The translations under genes and the position numbers were made by a program. This document shows positions 51,509-59,563 of a DNA stretch of 64,000 bases, piece after piece. Each line of letters begins with the position of its first letter. The first letter of the stretch is position 1. The notes under the pieces are model-generated. The model saw nothing but the letters and a program-made list of their open reading frames with translations. It was not told where the DNA came from and did no database searches. Source of the stretch: Spirochaetia bacterium (GTDB lineage Bacteria; Spirochaetota; Spirochaetia; Treponematales; Treponemataceae); NCBI GenBank assembly GCA_900769985.1, contig CAAGIS010000064.1:1-64000 (forward strand), read 5' to 3'.

Positions 51509-52472
51509 TTTTTTTCGTTTCATAAAAAAAGGTGCTTTGTTAAGTTCAATTTGTGCACTTTGTTTTGCAGGCTTTATTGGCTGTAAAACAGTTGTGCAGG
51601 ATGAGTCTGTTCCCGTAAAGACAGTCGACATACTCGATGATGAAGGGGCAATGTACATTCACATTCCTGCAGAAGAAAACAGAGAACTCCTTGAACTGTT
51701 CGTGATGAACTTTTATAAGCAGCTGAACCAGAATGATGCAAAACTGATTGTTTCTAAAATCGATGATGTTTTTGCTTCGTTTGGTTCTAAAAAAGACAAA
51801 AAAAGAATTCATCTTGCCGTAGAAGGAAAATTTCCGGGTACTATAAATTCAATTTTGAAAAAAAGCGGATTTGAAGAAAACTCTTATTCAGCCGCTTCGC
51901 TCTCAGAAGAAATTGCAGGTCTTTCGTCTTACAGGTATTTTAAGAACAGGAACTTGCAGATTGCGCTTCCGTCTGAAAGCCAGATGGTGTTCTCTCAGAA
52001 TGTAAAGCCTCTTCTTGATATGTATAATTGCGAAAAGCAGTTTTTAAACGGCGGTTTTTCATTGAACGATGACAGCGAAGAAGATAATGACTGTGATAAT
52101 AGCAGTATTTACAGGAATGACTGGAAAAGTTCTGATTTGTACGGTTGGATTTCTTCTGATGTTCCTTCGATTCATTTTTACATTGTAAGGCCTCAAGCGT
52201 TTTTAACTAATCTCATCGGCACAGACATTTCAAATAAGGTATTTAAACTTGTCTATGCAAAAGGAAATTTTTCAAAGCTGCCTAATTCAAAATATGAGCT
52301 TACTCTTGAACTTGATTTTCAGGATAAAAAATACGTAAAGCCTGCTGTTTCATTATTGATTCTTGCACTGGGGCTTACAGATTCTGAACTTCGCCTTACT
52401 TCTCCGACTCACGTAATTCTTAGCGGCGTTCATTTAAATGTAAGTCAGCTTATCAATATGCTTGGCATTTAA
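51495..52472 (+). CDS. Putative lipoprotein of unknown function
   Basis: A 325-aa protein with a basic N-terminus, a hydrophobic stretch (GALLSSICALCFAGFIGC, residues 13-30) and a lipobox-like FIGC ending at Cys30. The rest is a mixed alpha/beta domain without known motifs; an acidic Asp/Glu/Asn stretch lies near residues 195-207. Start is TTG at 51495, with GGAG 8 nt upstream, inside ileS (14-bp overlap). Its position between ileS and upp suggests cotranscription. Confidence 0.78.
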   Translation: MKKNSFFRFIKKGALLSSICALCFAGFIGCKTVVQDESVPVKTVDILDDEGAMYIHIPAEENRELLELFVMNFYKQLNQNDAKLIVSKIDDVFASFGSKKDKKRIHLAVEGKFPGTINSILKKSGFEENSYSAASLSEEIAGLSSYRYFKNRNLQIALPSESQMVFSQNVKPLLDMYNCEKQFLNGGFSLNDDSEEDNDCDNSSIYRNDWKSSDLYGWISSDVPSIHFYIVRPQAFLTNLIGTDISNKVFKLVYAKGNFSKLPNSKYELTLELDFQDKKYVKPAVSLLILALGLTDSELRLTSPTHVILSGVHLNVSQLINMLGI

Positions 52473-52485
52473 TTTGGAGGGAATT

Positions 52486-53520
52486 ATGAGTAGTGATAAA
52501 ATCATTTTGAAAGCAGAAGACCTTGACGGTTATTTGACAGAAGAAGATTTAAGTGAACTGTCTAATCTTGAAGATTTGTACAATCAGACTATGCAGTCAT
52601 TTAATCCGCTTGATAAGGACAGAATTATTGTTCAGTATGACAAACTCGGTCATATAATGCAGGATATCTGCAAAAAGCATCCTGCAATTCAAGTTTTTTC
52701 TTTTGTAACGGAAGAAGGTTCCCATGCAGAAGCCAGCCGTGTAATTGCAAAACTTCGTGATATACGTACACCGCACGAAGAATTTTTGTATTATGTCCAG
52801 CGTGCTTATGAAATGCTTTTCCGCGTTGCTTTTACAGACCAGCATTCCGATAAAAAAAGCCACATTATCGTAAAAACACCTGTTACAAATCCTGTCCAGA
52901 TGTACGCAGTTCATAAAATTCCTGACATCGATTACAAGATTGAAAATTCCGTAATGTGCGTAATGCTTCGCGGAGCGCTTTTGCCGAGCATGATTATGTC
53001 TAAGGAAATAGAAGAATATTCTTCTCATAGATATAAAACACCATTTGCTTTATTTAAAATCAGCAGAAATGACCAGAAAAATGAAAATGATATGGAATAT
53101 GTTCTTGATTTAAAAAAGTCATTTTTTAATCTGGAACAACTTGACGGTAAAGACTTGATTTTTGCTGACCCGATGAATGCAACAGGGGGTTCTCTTGTAA
53201 CTGTTGTAAAATATCTGCAAAGTCAGGGCGTTCATCCAAAATCAATAAAATTCTTTAACGTAATTTCTGCCTTAAAGGGAAGTATCCGTGTAACCCGTGC
53301 ACTTGAAAACTGTACTTGCTATACGCTTTGGATGGACCCTGTAATGAATAAGTCAGCATATATTCTTCCTGGTCTTGGTGATGCAGGTGACAGGCTTAAC
53401 GGATGTGACACAAAGGAAGCTCCACGGAATATCATGCAGCTTATTGCCGATTATGGAAGTAACGTTGCAGGGCTTTACCGTTCCCAGCTTTTTGAAATCG
53501 AAAAGACTGTATTAGGTTAG
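52486..53520 (+). CDS. upp: Uracil phosphoribosyltransferase with N-terminal extension
   Basis: Converts uracil and PRPP to UMP. The C-terminal half has the UPRT pattern: MLRGALLPSMIM, PRPP loop FADPMNATGGSLVTVV (near residue 225), then MDPVMNKSAYILPGLGDAGDR. An extra domain of about 120 residues (LTEEDLSELSNLEDLYNQTM to RAYEMLFRV) precedes it, which ordinary 210-aa UPRTs lack. Start is the ATG at 52486 because of GGAGGG upstream; a longer frame from 52462 overlaps the lipoprotein gene. The stop runs into a type A repeat. Confidence 0.86.
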   Translation: MSSDKIILKAEDLDGYLTEEDLSELSNLEDLYNQTMQSFNPLDKDRIIVQYDKLGHIMQDICKKHPAIQVFSFVTEEGSHAEASRVIAKLRDIRTPHEEFLYYVQRAYEMLFRVAFTDQHSDKKSHIIVKTPVTNPVQMYAVHKIPDIDYKIENSVMCVMLRGALLPSMIMSKEIEEYSSHRYKTPFALFKISRNDQKNENDMEYVLDLKKSFFNLEQLDGKDLIFADPMNATGGSLVTVVKYLQSQGVHPKSIKFFNVISALKGSIRVTRALENCTCYTLWMDPVMNKSAYILPGLGDAGDRLNGCDTKEAPRNIMQLIADYGSNVAGLYRSQLFEIEKTVLG

Positions 53521-53565
53521 GTTAATACTGAAAAATCCTATGAGGATTTTTCAGTGTTAACCTTA
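53515..53565. repeat. Dispersed hairpin repeat, type A, copy 6
   Basis: The most symmetric copy: TTAATACTGAAAAATCC and GGATTTTTCAGTGTTAACC pair over about 17 bp around TATGA. It begins at the upp stop codon, with TTAG at both ends. Confidence 0.85.
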
Positions 53566-53588
53566 GATTTTTGTTTTAATTTATTTTA

Positions 53589-54194
53589 ATGAAAAGTTTT
53601 TTTGTTCTTGCTAGTGTTTTTTTATTTTTCTCATGTGCTTCAAATCAGGTTTTTGTTCCAGGTGAAAAACAGGCAAAAATCAAAAATATCTATGCTGAAT
53701 ATTTTAATCTTGCGCAGGAATATGAAAAATTAAAAAATTACGGCAAGGCAATTGATTTTTATAAAATGGCAATGGACGACAAATCATTGCATGATGCATC
53801 GTACTATAAATTAGGAAGATGCTACGCATTCAACAAGCAGTATGACAAAGCATCAGAAGTTTTTACTGACCTCTTAAAAAAAGACAAATCAAATGTTTCT
53901 CTTAACTCTTCGCTTGCTTATGTTACGGCAATGAGCGGAGATACAAAAAGAGCATGCCTGCTTTACAAAAATCTTGTTCAGGAAAATCCTGATAATTCTG
54001 ATGTGCTCGTAAATTATATAAGTGTTCTCATTGCCTGCAAAGATTACGAAACAGCAAAACTCAATCTTGACTTCCTTGAAAAAAAATTTCCAGACGTAAA
54101 GCAGATTGCTTCGTTAAAAGAAAAACTTGCATTGTCTTTAGAGTCTGAATCTGATAAAAATCCAGACTCTGAACAGCCTCTTAAAAAAAAATAA
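53589..54194 (+). CDS. TPR lipoprotein, 201 aa
   Basis: Signal peptide MKSFFVLASVFLFFSC with lipobox cysteine at residue 16. Then four helical TPR-like units (NLAQEYEKLKNYGKAIDFYK, YYKLGRCYAFNKQYDKASEV, LAYVTAMSGDTKRACLLYKN, YISVLIACKDYETAKLNL) and a short charged tail. It resembles periplasmic BamD/YbgF-like TPR lipoproteins in layout, but no specific family is identifiable. No ribosome-binding site is seen before the ATG. Convergent with the next gene (8-bp gap). Confidence 0.78.
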   Translation: MKSFFVLASVFLFFSCASNQVFVPGEKQAKIKNIYAEYFNLAQEYEKLKNYGKAIDFYKMAMDDKSLHDASYYKLGRCYAFNKQYDKASEVFTDLLKKDKSNVSLNSSLAYVTAMSGDTKRACLLYKNLVQENPDNSDVLVNYISVLIACKDYETAKLNLDFLEKKFPDVKQIASLKEKLALSLESESDKNPDSEQPLKKK

Positions 54195-54202
54195 TTAAAA
54201 AA

Positions 54203-55579
54203 TCATTCTTTTTCTTTTGATGCCATGTACTGCCTGTATTTCTCAGGATTTACTCGGAATGCAATAATTGGACTTTCTGCGTCTTCTGCTGCATGCAGTA
54301 AAGCCTGTTCTGCTTCTGTAATGAGCCGTTCCCCCGATATAAAACGCAAGGAACGCGAAGCAATTCCAAAAACTGGTTTCATCGTTTTTTCGTATTTATT
54401 TAGAGTTGAACAGATTTCTGCATAAATCGATTCGCAGCTTTCCATTGCTTTGTCTATGTCAGAATTGCTGAAGATTACTGCAATTCCGTCTGTCTTGTAT
54501 TCAAAGAGCATATCGCGGTAATGGAATATGTCAAGAATTTGTTTGCAAATTTCCATACCGCACGGTTCCTGTAAAGAAAGTCCTTTTATACGAATCAGAA
54601 TCAGCGATAAATCAAGTTCTCCGCTTGATGCCCTTGCAAGTTCGCTGTCAAGTCGGGTAGTAAGGTATTTTTCAACACAGAAACCTGTGCCGGAATTGAA
54701 CATGTCATCTGTACTCTTTAATACCGGATTTGTGTTTTCGTCTGTTACAGGAGTTTCTGTCTTGTTTTGAGAAATTTGAGCATCACTTTGAACTTCTAAG
54801 GCATCTGGTTCTTCATTATTTTCATCAGGTTCCGAAACTTCGTTAATTTTTTCCGGTATTGTTATTTCATTATCCTGGAAAAGCTCAAAATTTGGTGATT
54901 CGTTTTTTTCTTCACTGTCAGTTTCAAATATTTCACTGATTTCGTCATGATTTTCATCCAGTTCAAAATTTGCTTCATCTGCAAAGTCAATGTTAAAATC
55001 AATGTCAGAAAGTCCTTCGCTTTCTATAATATTGCTTTCGTCCTGTTCTGGTTCATCTTTTTTGATGTTCTCTTCCTGTGGCGTTTTTGAATCAGAAAGG
55101 TAAATATAGATAAGGCAGAGTGAACTTAACAAAGTCGCAGCAAGAATTACGATGAAAGCAACTCTTATTCTTGAAAAAATGATTTCAGATGAAAGTGTGT
55201 ATATGCAGACTGTCAGAGTCAAATCAAGACTGCTTCCTTCTGTGAGTCTGCTTGATTTTGTAATCGTAAAAAACTTAGAGTTCTTTTGTTCTTCGGCAGG
55301 GTATTTGTAAATTTCCTGATGTCCGTTTTTAAGGTTTATTGAATAATAATATTCCGGGCTTCCGATTGCCTTGTTAAAATCTTTTATAAAGTCGTTTGCG
55401 GGAACAGAATATTTTGAAATCGCTTCTTCTGTCTGATTAAAAAGTTTTTCAAATCGTTTTTCTGCAGCTTTTATTCCTGTCTTGTAATCTGAATAAAGTA
55501 CGCAGCCTGTTGCCACGATTGTAACTGCAAAAACACTGCAAATAAGGATAATAATTGCATTAAAAATATTTCTTTTCAT
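54203..55579 (-). CDS. Membrane protein with degenerate GGDEF-like domain
   Basis: A 458-aa protein: membrane helix 1 (FNAIIILICSVFAVTIVATG, residues 5-24), a periplasmic domain of about 110 residues, membrane helix 2 (about 137-160), and an acidic low-complexity linker (about 170-285). The C-terminal domain (about 300-458) has the GGDEF-type fold pattern TRLDSELARASSGELDLSLI ... FEYKTDGIAVIF ... SGERLITEAEQALLHAAED. The GGDEF motif itself is not present, so it should not make c-di-GMP. Last gene of the operon with two DUF115 proteins. Confidence 0.65.
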   Translation of the reverse strand: MKRNIFNAIIILICSVFAVTIVATGCVLYSDYKTGIKAAEKRFEKLFNQTEEAISKYSVPANDFIKDFNKAIGSPEYYYSINLKNGHQEIYKYPAEEQKNSKFFTITKSSRLTEGSSLDLTLTVCIYTLSSEIIFSRIRVAFIVILAATLLSSLCLIYIYLSDSKTPQEENIKKDEPEQDESNIIESEGLSDIDFNIDFADEANFELDENHDEISEIFETDSEEKNESPNFELFQDNEITIPEKINEVSEPDENNEEPDALEVQSDAQISQNKTETPVTDENTNPVLKSTDDMFNSGTGFCVEKYLTTRLDSELARASSGELDLSLILIRIKGLSLQEPCGMEICKQILDIFHYRDMLFEYKTDGIAVIFSNSDIDKAMESCESIYAEICSTLNKYEKTMKPVFGIASRSLRFISGERLITEAEQALLHAAEDAESPIIAFRVNPEKYRQYMASKEKE

Positions 55580-55584
55580 AATAA

Positions 55585-57141
55585 CTAAGTATACTCTAGA
55601 ATTTTAGTCAATGCAAGTTTCAAGCTTTTATTAAAGTCAAGTTTTTTGTGTTTATTTCTTATAAAGGCAATAAAAGGCAGCATGCTTATTTCAAGTTCCG
55701 TCAAATCTCTGATAGAATTCTGTTTTTTATCATCAGACAGGATTCCCTCAGTGTCTTTTTTGAGTCTGGTTAAAAAAGTATCGTAGCAGAATTTTTTTCG
55801 TTTCAAAACTTTACAAATGTCTGATTCGTTTTTGACGTTTAACGTTTGATTTGTACAGTCTGCTCTGTAAATAAAATTTTCATAAGAAATGTTCCTGCTG
55901 TTTTTATTCAGCCATTCAAGAAAAGTTTTTCTGTATGATTCTAAAATCTCATTTTTTATCTGTTCTGTTTGAACTGAATCTACTGCGATTTTTGATTTTG
56001 TTACTGGAGTTCTGTATAAAAGATTTACAAATGAATTTTCTGCCGGAAAAATTCTGTTTTCTTCTGTTCTGTAAAGTGCATCAAGGTAAGTTCCTTTTGC
56101 ATATGGCTTGTTAAAAATATATGAAAAATCTGCTCCGTATACTTTAATTTTTTTAAAACCAGCTTTACGCGCAAAATCAACTGCGGCAATTGTTACTGTT
56201 CCTGCGCCGGAATTGACAGGCAAAAAAAAGTCTTTTTCTGATGTACTGAGTTCTGCATAAGAACAGAAAGGATGTCCTGATTTTATAAATAGAATTTCTG
56301 CTCCGGCTTTTTTGATAAAATTTACTGCATTAAGATTTGCTTGTAAGTCAAAAATGAAAATCGGAAACTCTGTTTTTCCACCGACAAAATGCTTGTAACT
56401 TATGTTCTGCCCGTCAATCGAAATTACGGCATCAGGTAAAATTTTACGTTTGCAGCAGATTGAAAAAGCTGTGTCTGTTGCAATGACAAAGTACTTGTTT
56501 CGTTCTGCAATTATTTTTCCGATTGTCATATCGAGAGAAGGACCTGCTGCAATAATTGCTGCAGTCTTTGAAACATCAAAGTTAAATTCTTTTTCTTTTA
56601 ATTCTGAACTTACTTTTAAATTATTTAAAATATTTTTCTGCCAAATAAGTCCGAAATGACTTTGCACGGAAAAATCTTTTGAACATATTTTTATTGAACT
56701 GTTTATTTCGTCTATTATTTTTTTTGATTCTGCGCTGTTATATTCAAACCAAGTACGGTTTGAGATAATGTTTATTCCGCCGTAAAAAGAGGGTAGGTAC
56801 GTTTTTAAAATATTTTCGTTGATTTTTTCTTTTGGAATTATTTTTACATTTTTATTTTGCAGAAGAGTTTTTACACATTCAATTTCTGACAGAAACGAAA
56901 TGTCTTCTTCAGAGTTTTCGATTACAAGAATATAATGATTCGGATTTCTGTCAAGAAAACTTTTTATGTGGTAGCCGCCTCCAAGTCCGAGAATAATTGT
57001 AAAGGCAGAGTTCTCATTTATTTCTTTGCCAAAATTTCCTGCTTCTTTTTCCGGCGCATATTTTGAATGTAATGACCTGCCGTTGAGCAAAACAGGAACG
57101 TCAAGATTGTTTTTTGATTTTATAATTTCTTTATAAATCAT
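55585..57141 (-). CDS. DUF115 (motility-associated glycosyltransferase-like) protein A
   Basis: A 518-aa cytoplasmic protein. N-terminal Rossmann-like part with LGLGGGYHIKSFLDRNPNHY (51-70), then the DUF115 core AAIIAAGPSLDMTIGKI (194-210), followed by DAVISIDGQNISYKHF, PVNSGAGTVTIAAVDFARKA and YGADFSYIFNKPYAKGTYL. This is the family of motility accessory factors (Maf) linked to flagellin glycosylation with nonulosonic acids in Campylobacter and Helicobacter. The spirochaete target is not established. It overlaps the preceding DUF115 gene by 11 bp. Confidence 0.82.
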   Translation of the reverse strand: MIYKEIIKSKNNLDVPVLLNGRSLHSKYAPEKEAGNFGKEINENSAFTIILGLGGGYHIKSFLDRNPNHYILVIENSEEDISFLSEIECVKTLLQNKNVKIIPKEKINENILKTYLPSFYGGINIISNRTWFEYNSAESKKIIDEINSSIKICSKDFSVQSHFGLIWQKNILNNLKVSSELKEKEFNFDVSKTAAIIAAGPSLDMTIGKIIAERNKYFVIATDTAFSICCKRKILPDAVISIDGQNISYKHFVGGKTEFPIFIFDLQANLNAVNFIKKAGAEILFIKSGHPFCSYAELSTSEKDFFLPVNSGAGTVTIAAVDFARKAGFKKIKVYGADFSYIFNKPYAKGTYLDALYRTEENRIFPAENSFVNLLYRTPVTKSKIAVDSVQTEQIKNEILESYRKTFLEWLNKNSRNISYENFIYRADCTNQTLNVKNESDICKVLKRKKFCYDTFLTRLKKDTEGILSDDKKQNSIRDLTELEISMLPFIAFIRNKHKKLDFNKSLKLALTKILEYT

Positions 57142-58636
57142 AGTTGCATGCCTGTTTTAATAGTATTGAATTTTCAAGACCTTCAATTTTTTCCTGTAGT
57201 TTTTTTCTGTAAAAATCTTTTTGAGCTGCATCAGCTGCCCTGTCAATTGCAATACAGTCTGCAGGAAAATAGTTTTTTATAAAGTCATTGTTTTTAAAAA
57301 GCGAAGAAAAAATATTTTTGACAAGTTCCCTGTTTTTACGCGGAACTTGTATTTTGTTATATTTAAAATATTGCTTTGAATTTTTTTTCGTGTCTTTTAA
57401 TTCTGCAAAAGACTCAAAATTGTCCCAGTTAATGTCTTTTATTTTTCCAAGGCTGTGTCTGAATTTGTAATTATCAGAAAGTCTGTAGAAGCGCCCTTCA
57501 AATTCAGGCGAATTGTTTACAAACCAGTTCCTGTAAAGTTCAAGCTGGCTGTCCTGACATGACTGAATAAAAACGCGTGTTTCTTTCGTTTTTAATCTGT
57601 TGTCGCATGCAGAATTCTGCAATTCAAGTTCATTAGGCTGAACATGAGCAAAACCGACATTAGTTTCTAAATCAAGTCCGCAGAAAAATATTTTTTTGTC
57701 TGTCAGCCAAAAAGCCAGTTCCAGAGCAGTTCCGCTTATAGTGCCGTTTCGTTTTGCTGCATTAAAGTTAATTCCTAATTTTCTGCTTATCCGGTCATCA
57801 AAATTATCGCAGTACATAAGAGGAACAATTGTGTTTTTTAAGAATAGTTTTGAAGGAATGTTTGCTTCAGAAGAAATTGCAACAGGAATATCTTTTTGTT
57901 CAGAAAGCAGGCAGTCAAGATGTTTTTTTGCCCAAAAACCACCGTCTGTTGAAATGCACAAATCAGGTGTAATTCCGTTTTTTAACAGACATTTTACTGA
58001 ACTTGAACATGCAATTATAAACAAAAAATCTTTATATGCTTTTATTTTTTCAATACTTGATTCAAGGCTTTGTCCTGAGGCACATATTAAAACAGGAATA
58101 TCGGTTTTATCAAGGACCGCTGTTTTGTGAATATTTGAAAAAAACTTAATCTGGTTTTTTATCCATCGTTTTGCAAAAAACTGTCTTGTAACTAAAATCG
58201 TCCTTGCATCGTTCAATAAATCTTTTAATATAACCCATACCTGTCTGTCAGATTCAAAAAAAGCTTTTGCAGATGGTGGCCATGAAATAAATAATGAATT
58301 TAAAAGCCTGTCTTCTCCAAAATAATTGAATAGTTCACTTTTGAGCCTGAAGGAATTTTCAAAAAAAAATTCTTTTCCAAAAGTTTTTGAATGTTCGATA
58401 TTTTTTATAAAACGGATTGCAAATAATTTTGCATTAGGAAATTTTTTTTTAAAAAAATCATTGCAGTAGGCAAGGGCAGGTTCAATTAAAATTATATTTT
58501 CAGGAATAAAATCAGATTTTACGTTTTCTACAAACCGCTTGCTTTCGGCTTCGGGATTGTAACTTGAATGAAGGAAAATTCCGTTGATGCTGCATGTAAA
58601 ACTCTGATTTTTTGCTTTAGAATATTCTAAAGGCAT
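57131..58636 (-). CDS. DUF115 (motility-associated glycosyltransferase-like) protein B
   Basis: A 501-aa paralogue of the following gene. Core motif PVLICASGQSLESSIEKI (181-198), TPDLCISTDGGFWAKKHL, and the block KRNGTISGTALELAFWLTDK with FFCGLDLETN. The N-terminal third is divergent. Two DUF115 genes in tandem suggest division of labour or a heterodimer; which is active cannot be told. In both, the phosphate-loop pattern A-G/S-G-x-S-L is kept. Confidence 0.8.
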   Translation of the reverse strand: MPLEYSKAKNQSFTCSINGIFLHSSYNPEAESKRFVENVKSDFIPENIILIEPALAYCNDFFKKKFPNAKLFAIRFIKNIEHSKTFGKEFFFENSFRLKSELFNYFGEDRLLNSLFISWPPSAKAFFESDRQVWVILKDLLNDARTILVTRQFFAKRWIKNQIKFFSNIHKTAVLDKTDIPVLICASGQSLESSIEKIKAYKDFLFIIACSSSVKCLLKNGITPDLCISTDGGFWAKKHLDCLLSEQKDIPVAISSEANIPSKLFLKNTIVPLMYCDNFDDRISRKLGINFNAAKRNGTISGTALELAFWLTDKKIFFCGLDLETNVGFAHVQPNELELQNSACDNRLKTKETRVFIQSCQDSQLELYRNWFVNNSPEFEGRFYRLSDNYKFRHSLGKIKDINWDNFESFAELKDTKKNSKQYFKYNKIQVPRKNRELVKNIFSSLFKNNDFIKNYFPADCIAIDRAADAAQKDFYRKKLQEKIEGLENSILLKQACNYDL

Positions 58637-58678
58637 TTTTCCGCTCCCAAAAAGTTAATTTAAAATTCTGAAATTTAC

Positions 58679-59563
58679 TTATGCTGAATGATTTAAAAAC
58701 GAAATTATTTTTTCAGAATCGTTTGATGTTCCGCAGTTGATGAGTGTCGGTTTTATTTCGGAATCGCACAATAAATCATTTAGCATAAGGTTTATGTGAG
58801 ACTGCAACAATAAATCATCAAAACTGCCATTGTCTAAAACAGCAAGCCTTATTTTTCCATTGTTATTTTGAGAAACAAAATTCGGTTTTGGAAAAGCCTT
58901 TGCAACTAAATCAAAACTCTGCTTAAAAATACAGTCAGTTACTGCATTCCGTATTGTTTCTTCTGGCAACTGAATTGATTTTATCGAATTATTTATTGCT
59001 TCGTCGATATCAAGTGAATAAAGCAGAAAAGCACTTTGCTTTGTATTTTCAATTATGTCGTCTTCAAATTTTGAAAAATCTGAATTTTTTACTGCAGAAT
59101 TCAAATTCAGCGATTTTATCATTTCGTCTGTAATGTTTATTTCTTTTTCAGAATTAATACTGAAAATCATTACAATCGAAAAATTTTTATTTTCGCCTGC
59201 CTTTATGAATGAAATGCCAGAAATACTGCTTCTTATTTCAAAAGGGAAGAACTGAACAAAATTATAAAATTCCTGATCAGTTTTTTTGTAATTATAAATC
59301 TTTTTTTCAGTATTCAAAGTTCCGTTCCAGAAATCTTTTGACGATACAGAATTTGCAATTGTATGACTGTTAATGCCGTATGCATTTGTCAGAACCATCA
59401 TACCGTGAATCTGAGAAAAGACTCCGCAATGTTCAAATCCATTGCGGGAAGCCCATTCCTGAAAAGAGTGAATATCATTTTTTTTTGCGTTTTCTGCTTT
59501 TGCCAGTAACCCAGCTTTTTGTTTTTTCTGGCTGGAATCAGCAATATGAGAAAGTAACCCCAT
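58679..59563 (-). CDS. Conserved-looking unknown protein, 294 aa
   Basis: Cytoplasmic, without signal or membrane segments. The N-terminal helix is charged and Ala/Lys-rich (SSQKKQKAGLLAKAENAKKN), followed by a mixed domain with FEHCGVFSQIHGMMVLTNAY and a C-terminal part (KIRLAVLDNGSFDDLLLQSH). It overlaps the acidic protein gene by one base and precedes the DUF115 pair, so it most likely works in the same process. I do not recognise its family. Confidence 0.7.
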   Translation of the reverse strand: MGLLSHIADSSQKKQKAGLLAKAENAKKNDIHSFQEWASRNGFEHCGVFSQIHGMMVLTNAYGINSHTIANSVSSKDFWNGTLNTEKKIYNYKKTDQEFYNFVQFFPFEIRSSISGISFIKAGENKNFSIVMIFSINSEKEINITDEMIKSLNLNSAVKNSDFSKFEDDIIENTKQSAFLLYSLDIDEAINNSIKSIQLPEETIRNAVTDCIFKQSFDLVAKAFPKPNFVSQNNNGKIRLAVLDNGSFDDLLLQSHINLMLNDLLCDSEIKPTLINCGTSNDSEKIISFLNHSA

